64,000 bases of DNA, from the NCBI GenBank assembly GCA_902729315.2, contig LR746267.1, positions 9,852,424 to 9,916,423 on the forward strand, given 5' to 3'. The DNA comes from Spirodela intermedia. Its lineage: Eukaryota > Streptophyta > Magnoliopsida > Alismatales > Araceae. Positions within the stretch are counted from its first letter, which is position 1; every line of letters starts with the position of its first letter. Made by a program: the position numbers and the translations under genes. Positions 36,011-49,065 of this stretch are shown here, one piece after another. Under the pieces are notes generated by a model. That model did no database searches and had not been told where the DNA came from. It saw only the letters and a list, made by a program, of their open reading frames with translations.

Positions 36011-36730
36011 GAGCACAGGGAGGAGACTGAACCTGAAGAAGGAAAGCCAAAGTCATGACTCGAAGAAATAACATATCCGTATTGGTGCCCAGGTGACGAG
36101 GCTTCTATGCGGGGGATTTGCGATGGGTGTCCGGTTTAACCACATCATCTCTGACGTCGCAGACTCCCGACCCACCTTGTTGCCCGTGTGGAAGAGCTAC
36201 CTGCTCCAGGCTCGGAACCCCCCCCGCAAGTGACATACTCCCACCGGGAGTACGACGAAAAGTTCCACGATTCCGTTCTCTGGTCCTTCTTCCGCCGGAA
36301 GGATGTCCGTCCTGTCCTTAAAAAAGCGGCTTCCGGAGGACATGCAGAGGACCACTTCCTTCGACCTGCTCACCGCCTGCCTCTGGCGATGCCGCGTCGC
36401 CGCTCTCTGCCTCGATCGGGATCAACCAGTGCGGGCCATGGTCATCGTCACAGGGTACGGCAGGTGTCCCACCGTCGTCCCCCCGGGATACTACGGGAAC
36501 CCGTTCACTCATCCCGCTGCACTGTCCACCGCCGGTGAAGAACTCTGCAGGAAACCGTTGGCCTACGCCGTCCAGTTGATAGGTAAGGCGAAATCGGAGA
36601 TGACCATGGAGTACCTGCGGTCGATGGCAGATCTGATTGCGGTGAAAGGGTGGATGGCGACCTATAATTTGTCTATAGGGGCGATGATCGTATCGGACCT
36701 GAGGCAGCTGGGCCTTAGGGAGCTAGACTT

Positions 36731-37089
36731 TGATGGTGTTAAGCCCAGTCAAATAAAGTGCGTGTAAAGATTGCCGGAAACGGAGACACTCCAACCGATT
36801 CTCCGGCGACGACTGTTTCAAGATCTTTACCGTTTTTCTTTAAGTATTTATTTTGATTTAATCCTGACCGTCCATCTCAGTCAAGTTATAATGGCTGAGA
36901 CAAGAGCTACCTGGGAACATGGGTCCCACGAATTGTAACTGCCTTAACCGACCGTTACATTTCTCTCTGCTATAAATGTAACCTTTGTGTTCGATGAAAA
37001 GAAGAAGGAGAGAGGCTGCCTTATTTTCTTTGAAAACATCCGTGCTTTGGTCCTTCCTCATTCTCTCTCCAGATCCAGTGATCCCAACA
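36731..37089 (+). repeat. 5' LTR of copia element 2
   Basis: 359 bp beginning TGATGGTGTTAAG and ending CCCAACA, with a TATA-like CTATAAATG near 36970, the probable element promoter. Confidence 0.9.
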
Positions 37090-40000
37090 TTCGGTATCAG
37101 AGCTGTGTTGCGGACAGAAGACGAAATGCCGCACCGAGGAGATGCTACGGAAAGTGAGAGCTCGCTCGCCGCGAGTGGAGCCGCGAAAGGTCCTGGAGAC
37201 ACCAATTATCCAGGTACTTTTCCAGTCTTGAACAAGACTAATTACCCATTGTGGGCAATGCGTATGCAACTCCATTTGGAAGCTCATAGCTTGTGGGATG
37301 CAATTGAGTCTGATTCGGTGGCAAGGAAGAAGGACCAGCAAGCACTATCAGTGATGCTTGGAGCTGTGTCTGAAGACATTCAAACTCAGCTCGACATCAC
37401 CAAGACGGCGAAAGAAACTTGGGAACTTCTCAAGTCCGCGCACATAGGAGTAGCTCGACTCACGAAATCGAAACTTCATTCTATCTGATGTGAATTCGAG
37501 ATGCTGCAAATGGGAGATGAAGAGAATATGACAGATTTCTCTGGGAAATTGTCTGCGACTTGTCACTCAGATCAGAAATCTGGGTGAAAAAGTGGAAGTA
37601 GGCGCAGTGGTAGCAAAGCTTCTCAAAGCAACTCCTGCAAAATTTGATCCACTCACAGCATCTCTTGAGCAATTCGGAGATATCGACACAATGCCTTTTG
37701 AAGAAGATGTGGGATCTCTTAAGATTTATGAAGAGAAACTCCGAAATCGGCAAGAGTGAAAAGAAGAACAAGTTCTTTTCACTCACGGGACTGAGAAAGC
37801 AAAGGGTGGAAATCCTCGTGGTAGAGGACGTGGCCGAGGTCGGGGGCGTGGCCGAGACAGATGACAAAGCAATGGGAGTGGCTCGGATGAAAACTGGAAG
37901 ACTCGTGACAAATCCACAGTGAAATGCTTCAACTATGATAACATGGGGCATTATGCCTTTGAATGCTATGCAAAGAAAAAGGAAGAGAAAGCTCACCTCG
38001 CAGAGACCGAAGAGAAGACTGAGTCAACACTTCTAATGGATACAATTGAAGAAGTCCTATTACAAGGCACCATGGAACCTCAGATTGAACAAGGAATATG
38101 GTACTTAGAATAGGCGCCACAAATCATATGACTGGGAAACTTGTTTAGTGAACTCACTAAATCATCTGGTGGAGAGGTGAAATTTGGCGACGATTCCAAC
38201 ATTGACATCTCAGGCAGAGGCAACAATCTAGTGAGTTGTCAAGATGGAAGTAAGCTGACTCTTAGTAATGTCCTTTATGTTCCAAGGCTTAAGACCCACA
38301 TACTTAGTCTCGATCGATTTGATGATCAAGGATTTAAAATTGAGATGGAATCCGACTATCTCACTATCCACAATCAACATAGCAGACTTCTAGCACGGGT
38401 AAAGAAATCACAGGGAAGACTTTACCCACTGGAATTGACAATTGAAGAACATTGTCTCATTTCAAAAGAAGCTAAAGAGATTGAATGGATTTGGCACTAG
38501 AGGTGTGGCCACCTGAACTTCAACTCACTGAAGTCTCTCCCCAATATTGTACAAGGGATGCCTCCACTTCATATACCCAAGAGCATATGCCGAGACTGTG
38601 TAGCATGTAAACATCATAGACAACTATTTCTCTATATTTTGTCGTTCAGGGCCAGCAGTCCTCTAGAGCTGATTCATGGAGATCTCTGCGGCCCAATCAT
38701 GCCAATTACTTATGGTGGAAATTGATTTTTCTTCCTAGTCATAGATGATTATTCTTGACTAATGTGGGTTGCAATCTTGAAGTAAAAAAGTGAAGCTTTT
38801 CAGCCCTTTGTGAGGTTCAAAACCATGGCCGAGATAGAGAAGAAATTGAAGATTGGTACTTTCCGAACTGACAAAGGAGGTGAATTTCATTCTACGGAAT
38901 TTATTTCTTTCTGCTCTCAACATAGGATCAAATGTCATCTCACAGCCCCATACTCTCCTCAGCAAAATGGGATTGTTGAGAGAGAATAGAACGATTATGG
39001 AAATGGTTCAAAGTATGATGAAAAGTAAGAATTTGCCACCTGCACTATGGGGAGAAGCCATCAACACAAGCATTTATATCTTGAATCGTTCACCTACAAA
39101 GAGCCTAAATGAAGCCACACCATACGAAGTTTGGACTGGACCGAAACTGAATGTTACTCACCTTAGAGTGTTTGGGTCATTGGCTCATATGAAGATACTT
39201 GGTCGACACCTGACAAAGCTACAAGATAGAAACAAACCTATGATTTTCATAGGATATGAAGTGGGAACTAAAGCATATAGATGCTTTGATCCTCAAGAAG
39301 AGAAGGTTCATATCAGTCGAGATGTGATTTTCGAAGAAGATAGCCAATGGGAGTGGAATATTTCAGAGCAATCTAGTAAAGGTAGACTCTGTTTACCCAC
39401 CTTTGTTGACTCCACTGATGCAGGAGAATATTCCGTTGACCAAGTCACTTATGCACTAATACTCGACGACTTCCTTGATCAAGCACAAGATATGTCTTCA
39501 TCTTCTAAGGGAGCTTATCCTACAAGATTTAGAGATATAACTCAAGTCTATAGAGATATAAATGAGTGTAACTTAATGTTCGAGGAACCTTCCTCATATC
39601 AAGAAGCAACGTCACAAAGAATTTAGAGAATAGCCATGGAAGAAGAAATGAAGCAATCGTGAAGAACCACACATGGATTCTCATCCCATCCACTGAGGAT
39701 TGTAAACCTATCGGTCTTAAATGGATATTTAAGATAAAAAAGAACTCACAGGGAGAGGTAATTCGCCACAAAGCCAGGCTGGTTGCTAAAGACTATGTTC
39801 AAAAATTGGGCATTGACTATGAGGAAGTCTTTGCCCTGGTAGCAAGAATGGAGACAATTAGAGTGATAATTGCTCTTGCAGCCCAAAATGGATGGAGACT
39901 TCATCATCTAGATGTCAAGTCAGCATTTTTAAATGGAGAACTTGAAGAAGAAGTCTTTGTCAAATAGCCGGAAGGATTCATCTACAGAGGTAAAACGAAT

Positions 40001-41103
40001 TATGTTCTTTATGAATTAAAGTAGGCACCTTGAGCATGGTATACGAAGCTAGATAAATGTCTCACCTTACTGGACTTTATCAGATGCTCTCAAGAACATG
40101 TAATGTACACAAAATTCTCTATTAAAGCTCACTTGATAATTGGGGTATATGGGGATGATCTCATATTCACCGGAACCAGTGAAGAATGCATCTCAGATTT
40201 CAAACAAACAATGATGACGCCATTCGAGATGAGTGATCTGGGTCTATTCACCTCATATCTTGGAATTGAAGTGGAATAAATCAGAGATATGATCAGACTG
40301 AAGCAAAATGTTCTACGATTACTTAAATAGAGTGAAATGCAAGAATGTAACCCTGTCTCCACACCACTTGAAGCACGATTCAAGTTCAGTGAAGGAAGCA
40401 AGAGTCAATCAGTTGACTCAATAAAATTCAGGAGCATAATCGGGAGCTTGAGATACTTAATTCATACTCGGCCTGATCTAACCTATTCTCTGGGTTATCT
40501 TAGTAGGTGCATGGAAGCACCTACGACAGAGCACTTGGCAACCTTGAAACGGATTCTCCGATATGTTAAAGACACTATTAATCTCGGAGTGTTATTTAAG
40601 AAGGAAACAACTTCACTATATTAGGATATAGTGATAGTGATCATGCGGGTGACTCGACTGACTGTAAAAGTACAACTAGAGTACTATTCTTCCTCGGATC
40701 AAATCTGATAAGCTGGACTTCACACAAGTAGAAAATTGTTACTCTTTCCTCATGTAAAGCTGAATATGTGGCAGCTGCTGTAGTAGCATTTTAGGGAATT
40801 TGGTTGTCAAGACTCATCGGCAAGTTGATGATGGTAAAACCAGCTCCGGTCAAACTATTCATCGACAATAAATCAGCAATTGTATTGTCAAAGAATCCAG
40901 TTTATCACAGTAGATCAAAACACATTGATACATAGTATCATTTCATTCGATCTTGCCTTGAAAACAAACTGATTGAAGTGGCACCCATCAGCACTATTAG
41001 CCAACATACTCACGAAGGCATTGGGAAAAACTTGATTTGACGAACTTCGCCAGAAATTGAGCATGTTTGAAGATGGCGGGAATACTGGGCTTAGAGGGGA
41101 GAT

Positions 41104-41463
41104 TGATGGTGTTAAGCCCAGTCAAATAAAGTGCGCGTAAAGATCACCGGAAACAGAGATGCTCCAACTGATTCGCCGACGACGACTGTTTCAAGATCAT
41201 GACCGTTTTTCTTTAAGTATTTATTTGGTTTTAATCTTGACCATCCATCTCAGTCAAGTTATAATGGCTGTGACAAGAGCTACGAGGGAACTTGGGTCCA
41301 ATGAATTGTAACTGCCTGAATCCACCATTACATTTCTCTCTTCTATAAAATGTAACCTTTGTGTTCGACAAAAACAAGGAGAAGAGAGGCTGCTCTGTTT
41401 TCTTTGAAAACATTCGTGCTTTGATCCTTCCTCATTCTCTCTCCAGATCCTGTGATCCAACCA
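41104..41463 (+). repeat. 3' LTR of copia element 2
   Basis: 360 bp, partner of the 5' LTR, with the TATA-like CTATAAAATG retained. It ends CCAACCA directly before the GACTT target duplicate and the resumed BAHD exon. Confidence 0.9.
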
Positions 41464-41643
41464 GACTTTGGGTGGGGTGACGCCGTTCTCAGTATCCCGG
41501 TGAACACCGTTGTGCTTGCCGTCGTCTACTTTCCCCACACCAACACCAAAGGAGAGGAGGGGGTAGTTGTAATGATTTGGTTCTCGACGCCTGCCATGGA
41601 AAGATTTGCCAAAGAGATTGAAACCATGATGAAGGTTTCTTGA

Positions 41644-42146
41644 AAGGAAATCCTCCGAAGCTTAACCAGGGAAGAGACGATAGATACCTTAGTTGTAGAT
41701 GATGTCAACTTAACTGAGGAAGATAGTCCAACATAAAATTCAGCCCCAATGCAATAACATAGCACCTTTAATATGGCTTTCATTAAATAATACCGTGTAC
41801 TAAGAAGGTGTTACAAACTTTATAAGTGAAATGATGTTATCTAAGATTGAATAATATTATGATAGTGTGCTTCGATGGTATAACCTGTATTCTTCTATTA
41901 AGTTGGCCTAATATCTTCTTCCTTGTTGGAACTCTACAAAAGAAACACATCAACATCTCCTTAACAAGATTGTGAGTCTAACTTCCATCTTCAGCAATCT
42001 GGGGTCAATGTCAATAGGCTAAATAGACTGTGACACATTTCAGCCAATGCCAACAACTCGAGCACCAAATAACTTGTGGGGAGAGTTATATATTCAATGA
42101 AAAATAAGTTAAAATATTATTGCATTTTAGTTTTAAATCTCCAAAC
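41644..42146. other. 3' flank of BAHD copy 1
   Basis: No gene. Resembles the 3' flank of BAHD copy 3 (about 53370-53890), including a GTGACACATT block, so it belongs to the duplicated unit. Confidence 0.6.
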
Positions 42147-42556
42147 TGATGGAGATTTAGGATCTAGTGTTGAGTCGTGAAGAATGAGAATAATAAACTC
42201 AAAATAATTTAAATAAGTAAACCTCAATTCATTATGACTCAAGAGTAAGTGTGGCCTTTTAGATCAACACAATGAAGTCATCCGTTCTTCTTGTAGCTCA
42301 AATTAGTGATAGGATGCTTCAGAGGTGGTTCTCATTGCATGGCCCAAGGACAGTGACCTCCTTAGAAGGAGAAGAGGTCTCTTTGTGTCTTTTCTCAATT
42401 TTATCTACTATAAATAAGAGTAGGACTTGATTTTTTATATTTATATAAATGTTTACATGGGAGACTTCAATCTTGAATACTTAATCGTTAGTAAATAACT
42501 TTACATGAGATAAACATATTTGATTAATGTTTATATGAGATAATCTTATAATATAG

Positions 42557-42603
<47 letters not shown>

Positions 42604-42626
42604 AACATATTTGATTAAATCCAACA
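42147..42626 (+). mobile_element. Solo LTR
   Basis: A 480-bp insert starting TGATGGAG and ending CCAACA, flanked by a perfect 5-bp duplication CAAAC (42142-42146 and 42627-42631). The homologous stretch beside BAHD copy 2 (about 50418) reads straight through the site without it. TG...CA ends, a 5-bp duplication and no internal region fit a solo LTR of an unidentified family. It contains a TA microsatellite at about 42563-42600. Confidence 0.8.
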
Positions 42627-42631
42627 CAAAC

Positions 42632-43273
42632 TCTAGAGAATAAAAATGTATAATGTTGTTGCCAAATATACTACATTAGAAATGCTGTAATATTACCATA
42701 GTCTGGGAGTATGGGGCATCAAACCACAATCTGTCCTGCCAAAATGTAAAAGAGAGGGTGTTGTAAGAGCTGATGTACGTGATGCCCCATGTAAATCTTA
42801 ACATTAAAGCCATGCAAATTAAATCCTTAGAAGACCTTGTTTTCATGTAAATAGTCATTGTTGGAGAACATTGGTGGTACCATGCAACGGTGGGGATAGA
42901 GAGAGAGAGAGAGATGAAGGAGAGGAATAACACATAGGCACTAAACTTTTACCTTTATCTCAATTAGTCCTTACTTTTTGGTCAAAATGTTTATTTTGGC
43001 ACTATTTGTTGTTCGCCATCAATGTTCAGATCTCAACTTTGTGTTACATCGAGGTCTCGTATGTTACTTCACTCCCATTTCCCTCCTTCCCTCTCTCTCT
43101 CTTGCTCTATATCTAGAAAGGTTGAAGAAAGAAGAGAGACAAGAGAGAGAAGAGTAATAGAATAATACAATGCACATTCAACATTGTAACCTATAGGAAC
43201 TTATACCTAAGACTTAAATAGATTATGTCCAATGAACCTAATATATGTAATTAGGCTAAGCCCAATTACTTCA

Positions 43274-43307
<34 letters not shown>

Positions 43308-43415
43308 ATAGAAAGAAACTAGTGTAAGGGATTGATGCAAAGATCTCATATCCACATTGAACATTTAAAACAACGATCAAGAGAGAGAGTAGATGACCTT
43401 ACGAAAGAGAGTTAT
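42632..43415. other. Duplicated BAHD 3' flank
   Basis: No gene. Clearly related to 50420-51010 beside copy 2, sharing for instance CATTGGTGGTACCATGC (CGTTGGTGGTGCCGTGC there) and TTGTGTTACATCGA (TTGCGTTACATCGA there). A TA microsatellite lies near 43279-43302. Confidence 0.65.
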
Positions 43416-45054
43416 TGACGTGACTCAGTCGTTGTATAGTAAATCACGTAAATTTAAAATTTATAAAACTAGAAAATACGATTTTTTAGATATTTAGAAG
43501 TATTTCTAAACAAATATATCAATTATAATTCAATAAAACTTTTAAAAAATAGCAGTAATTTTCCAAGTCGATCATAGAGATGTAATATAATATTTGGTAA
43601 TTATTCAGAATTTTTATTAATGAATACGATTTTATATGAATTTTATACTAGGAAATGAAAAGGAAATATATTTAAAATTCACGAAAAAGGGAAATAAGGG
43701 TGCGGACGTCAGGATGACGTCAGTGCCCGGTGAACACGAATTGGGCGGAAATAGAGTTCCGCTCGATGATTCTTACGTAAATGATTACAGATAATTTAAT
43801 TAATCAAATTAAGATCTGTAAAAACCGGAAGAATCGTAATTGAACGAAGTATATTTTAGTAAATTTAAATCACACAAATTATCACTAAATGAAGCGTAAA
43901 GTAAGTTAAAAGTAAGAAAATAGAGTTCCAGCGTCGCGGCGGCAATGCGTCGGTGATACACCAGAATCTTAAGTGTTCGGGAGGATCGTCGTGTAGTGTC
44001 CACGGCCTCGAAGGCTCTCCTTAGACAAGGACGACGTGGGCAATCTCTAGATCTCCTTCCGAAGTCTAGAGGTCAATGAAGTGAGTCGTCGAATCATCTC
44101 CGGCGGCTGTCACCTGGCGGAGCAGAAAAACGACGACTTTGCAGCTCTCCAGCGGCTGTCACCCAACGGAGAGGAGTTAGATGGAGGTGGGGCGCGTGTT
44201 AAGGAGCTTCATCCTCAGGTCCGTGTAGCAAGAGGAGGCTCTTCATCGCATCTGGTACGCTCTCAGGAGGTGGCGACTCGTTTCTTGATGGATCGTCCTC
44301 TTCCCGATGACGGCTTGTTCGTCGATCAATCGGAGATGATTTACTTGATAGATTCGCGATCCTTTTATCGCGAATCCTTCAATAATTTTAGTAACAATGC
44401 TCTACAAATCATGTTGATGAGACTTTCACTGATGATCTAGTGATTCTGGTTGCTTAATCCTTCACTGACAATCTGCAAGAAAGTCGCGATAATCAGATAA
44501 AAAATATGACTTTTGGCTCTAGGAGGATTCGAACCCACACCGGTTGCCCCGCCCTTTCTAATGAAAGTGATGCGGGTTTAGTCCCACATCGCTTGTGCGC
44601 CGAATTTTCGGGCGAATATATAATAATGTTACATTTGAAGGCAAATCCCTTTTTCGCGTGTGTACGACCACTCCTTGCCCCACAGCCGACTAGCCACCGG
44701 TGACGTGGAAGGGGAGTGGCGCACACGTGCCCTAATCGGTCTAAGCCGCTCAAGCCCCTGCTCATGGCTACTCTCTGACTGAGCTTCCAACTCGCTTGCA
44801 GGCTCGGCTGGCCGGCGGGTCCTCTGCATTTTGTCTTATTTTTATTTTTTATTTCTTTTTCTTCATTTATCTCAAAAGCAAGACTATAAAAATCATATAA
44901 ATTCGTGTAAAATCACATAATTATCCAAAAATTCAGATTAATCAACTGAAAACACTTTTCACACTTTAACATAAATATAAGTCTATTTATCATGAGTTAA
45001 GGCCAAAACTATATTATTTACTAATTATTAACTCATGATAATGAAAACTTATCA
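43416..45054 (-). repeat. 3' LTR of the pol-deleted Athila-like element
   Basis: 1639 bp, ends TG...CA (TGACGTGACT on the left and AACTTATCA on the right), in reverse orientation to the LTRs at 55863 and 58826. It carries an antisense open frame (44081-44440) and, on the minus strand, a tRNA-like T-arm sequence near 44525. Confidence 0.88.
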
Positions 45055-45435
45055 CACCCCCCAACTTAAATCATTGCTAGTCCCTTAGCAATGGAATTAC
45101 GAAAATAAAAATTTACAAATCTCAAACATCATATTTCAATACATAAAAAAAATACAATTAGAAATGATGCACCTTTAAACACTTTGAATTCTTATATCAA
45201 GTATTTAAGAATGATGTCAATCACTTAAATATTTAAGCACTCCTTGGAATAACAATTTAGACTTCACTTCTTGTATTCACATCTTTATCACTTCTTCACT
45301 CAAGATGTTCCAATTATCAATAATCATCCAAGAATAATATTGATCCTACATTTCCTTTTTTTCATAGCTTGATTTTTGAAGTTTGCACTATATTTCTTCC
45401 TTCTTTTTTTTTTTTTTTTGATATATATAATGGAT

Positions 45436-45650
45436 AAGTAGCTTTTCCTGTAGACAAATTTTGACAATAAGAATGATGTCTCACACCCTCCATGTGTACT
45501 CTTTATTTTCAGGGCTTTTACTTTATCCACTTATTTTGCAGCAAGTATTTTTCTATACACGATTTTCAACAATGAGAATGATGTCTCACACCCTCCATGT
45601 GTACTCTTCGTTTCTAGATTTTTCACATTGCTCTCTTTTTTTTTTGAAAT
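45436..45650. repeat. Tandem repeat of about 105 bp inside the Athila-like element
   Basis: Two copies each containing GAATGATGTCTCACACCCTC followed by CATGTGTACTCTT, offset by about 105 bases. They sit in the untranslated region between pol remnants and 3' LTR. Confidence 0.65.
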
Positions 45651-48141
45651 AAGTGATTTTTCCTCACAAGTCCTATAGATCTGGGTGCAAAAATCTTTAT
45701 TAAACTCAAATGATCAATCAAATTTTCACATCAAGTAAATACTATCCATCAAGATCATCAAGTGAAAATCTGTAAAATCAAATCCATATTATCTATCATG
45801 TATCCAAGGAGTATTCCAACATTTCATTCTATTAGATCATTCTTTTGACTCAATAATAACCTTCTTAGTATCTTTTGGTATCAATCAATCTAATTGATTT
45901 AATTTTGTATGCATGCAATATGATGTAAGAAATTTGTAAATTAGATAGTTCTGACAGTTCTGTTTTCTGTTTTCAGTTATGTTTTTAGCAACAATAATTT
46001 TGCTAAAAATAAATCAAAACTATCTTCTTTATAGTTGTAATTTCGAATTTCAGTAATATATGTCTAGGGGATTGAAATGTGAGAAAAGGGTCTCTAGAAT
46101 TTTAAATTTCGGGCTGTTTTTTGTCTGCTGTTTTTGACAGTATGTTGTTCCTAATAGAAAACCAGAAAATAGATGTTGTAGTTTTTCCGAATTTTATTTT
46201 ATTTTTTATTTTTTCAGTTGTTGTTCTAATGCAAACACATGTTCTTAATCGTCCTACAACATAAATTAATAATGAATACTTCACCCCCCAACTTAAAAAT
46301 GACATTGTCCTCAATGACACAGAAAAATTGAAACAGAATATACAGAAAATATAATTTTCAAGTGAAGCATGCATATGTGCAAAGTTAAGCATTAAAAATA
46401 TTGTCATAAATGATAAAGCTCAGAAAGACATCACCTCAACCTCGTTTTTAATTTTCCACTTCATCTTACACTCCTCCTCTTGCACTTTTTCGAAGAAACA
46501 AATACAGAAACAAGTACTACGAAATTCTAAGAAAAACATGGCTTAAAAAAAAATCAAATAGAATGAAATAAAAACATGAGTTGCCTCCCATGCAGCGCTG
46601 AATTTAATGTCTTCAGTTGGACAGCTCTTAGATCATATAAGATGATCTATGGCCATCAAAATATATTTGTATCCCAAGGTAAGTTTCATGATATTCTTTT
46701 TCAGATTTAGCATAAATTCATATACTTTATATATATACCTTGACATACTTTCAGCCAAAATAAAATGGAAATTAACAAAATTTTCCCAAAAATAATATTT
46801 CCATTTTGAAAAGAATCTTTTCTCATTTCTATCTTGTTTTGTAAGGTTCTCATTCATTAATAAATACTTTCTATTAATAGACCATAAAATGTGATCAGTT
46901 CATATAATTTTCAAATTAGCTCTTACCCAATCTAAATTCTTTTCATCTAAATTGATATCTCTAATTCTTCCACTCACCTATTTCTTAATGTGTTTTTTTA
47001 TCTACATAATCTTCCCCTGCTCCATTTTATCTTCCATACATATTTATTCAATTTGCGAGGAGTGAAATATTTCAAGCTTAGAAATAATTCTAATGGGCTG
47101 TGGGTTTTGAAGGATGGAATGATTGTCTTCTTTAATCTTAGATCTAATGAATTTAGTAAAATTCAAATTTTCTCCTCCAAAATTATCTCTATATTCATAT
47201 TCATTATTTTCGTTTCTCCTCATTAGTTGAATCAACTCTTTTTCTAACTTTTCGTTTCTCAACTCATCAAATTCTTCATCTTCCCAATAGCTATCTTTTA
47301 ATTTCGGTATATGATATACATCATCATCCTCACTATCAACATCCATGGCTGCAGAATTATGATTAGATTTATTAATTTCGTTTCCTACATCTCCCAAATC
47401 AACTAATTTTTCCTCACCTGAAATATGTTTTTCTTCATTTATGTCCTTACTCCCTTCTACTAAAATTTAGATGATTTTCCCATGATCAGCTACTATTTCT
47501 TCATCTAAGGGCTCTTTCTCCTCATCATCCTCACTATATTCATTCATCAATTGTGAGCAATAAATGATTTTATTCAAATTTTCTGCTACTATATTTTCGA
47601 CTTTAATATTCTCATTTACTTCTAATGGATCATCGATTTCTTTTAATAATTGGAAATAAGGATCAGGTAAAATATTCTCACTCAATGTATTCACTGTCCT
47701 AACATTTTCATTTCATGGGTTTTTTCCTAGATTCATACTACTAGACTCCCCTTGCTGAAATTCGATTGTTGGGTGGTTCCCTAGATTTTCTATGGGCTGA
47801 CTAGGTAGCTATCCCTCTTCTCTCTTATTCCCAAGAGCCTCTATAATTTGTTTATGGTGCAACATCATTTGATTCATAGTTTGTTGCATCATTTGATTCA
47901 TAGTTTGTTGTATCATTTGGCTCATTTGCTACATCATTTTCATAGTATTAGGTTGGGTTTGAGAGGCCTGATTTTTCTGAAATCTATTTTCTTGTTTTGG
48001 ACGAAATTTAGAGTTTGAATTAGGTCTAAATGCTTCTGAATTTTGAATATTATTTGGGTCTCTCCATGAAAAATTATTCCTCCAATTAGGATTATAAGAA
48101 TTTGAAAAAGGTTCCCTATTTCTATTAAAACCGTGAGCTAC

Positions 48142-49065
48142 TTACACTTGTTCTTGCATAGGGTGAAATAATTGATCTAAATTATAGCATTGAAATTCAG
48201 AATAATAATTTTCACCATACATAAGACATGTACTATTTGAATTAAATTGAGGGTTAAGAGGCTTTCTAATATTGTCAATAAGTAAATCAAGTTTTTCTAA
48301 TCTTTGATTAATCTGATTAACCTCATTTTTAAATTTAGAATCATCATCATGATGCAATTCATAAATTCCTCTTTTCTTATCCCTGTCATATAATTCAAAA
48401 GAGGTTTGATCTCTAAAATTTTCACTTAAGTTCTTATAAAGACTGTAAATCTCATCAGGGGTTTTCTCCATAAAAGCTCCTCCACATATAGAATCAACCA
48501 TATTTCTATGTTGTTCTAATAATTCATCATAAAAAATTCTATTGAGCTGCCACTTGGGTATAGCATGATGATGACACTTTCTAAGTAAATCTTTGAATTT
48601 TTCTTATGCCTCATGCAAAGTTTCTCCTGATCTTTGAAAAAAACTCCATATATGTTTTCTCATATTTTGAGTTTTCCTTAAGGGATAAATTTTTTGAAGA
48701 AAGGCTTGTTCTATGTCTTTCCAGCTAGTTAATTCTCTATCTAATGTGGATAGCCAATGACTAGCTTTGTCCCTAAGTGTATGAAGAAATAATTTCATTT
48801 TAATAATTTTCGGTATAATTTAAGGGAGATTAACTAAATCACAAATCATATGAAATTTTTCTAAGTGATGATGATCTTCCTCTAAAGGTAATCCATGAAA
48901 ATTAGGGAGCATTTGAAAATTTTCTAGATTTATTTCGAATTTAACAGTGAGTGCTAATGAGACTCTAATATTGGATGCTATTTGAAATGAATTAGGGATA
49001 TAATAATTTTTCATGGCCATAGGATTGTTCTCAGTTTGACCTGTACTTCCTTCAGAATCTATCAA
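48142..49065 (-). pseudogene. Gag gene fragment of the Athila-like element
   Basis: Three open pieces at 49065-48820, 48798-48604 and 48501-48142, in one gag order with few stops between them. The central piece carries the retrotransposon gag motif; the last has a DRDKKRGIYELHH / NQINQRLEKLDLL segment, predicted to be a short coiled coil. It would encode the capsid-forming protein of the particle. It is better preserved than the sister copy at 57840-58825, where the same tryptophan and glutamine codons have become stops. Confidence 0.7.

Larger units (their letters stand above)
36731..41463 (+). mobile_element. Ty1-copia LTR retrotransposon, full-length but decayed, in BAHD exon 2
   Basis: A 4733-bp element with LTRs at 36731-37089 and 41104-41463 and a perfect 5-bp target duplication GACTT (36726-36730 and 41464-41468). 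A primer site GGTATCAGAGCTG follows the 5' LTR (about 37093). A purine-rich tract (TTAGAGGGGAG) precedes the 3' LTR. Gag starts at 37126. A zinc knuckle lies near 37919, with its second Cys changed to Tyr. A protease remnant (GATNHMTG) is near 38110. Integrase follows with its HHCC (HLNFNSLKSL, CRDCVACKHH, about 38510-38620) and a LIHGDLCGP core. Reverse transcriptase spans 39680-40270 with YGDD in place of YVDD near 40148, then RNase H to about 41060. Several stops and frameshifts make it inactive. LTRs are roughly 88-90% identical by eye, so the insertion is not recent. Confidence 0.93.

Noticed and set aside
44515-44605. A functional tRNA gene on the minus strand in the LTR
   Set aside because: Only the T-arm-like half is visible; no acceptor stem pairing or D-arm could be built, so reported only as a tRNA-like relic.
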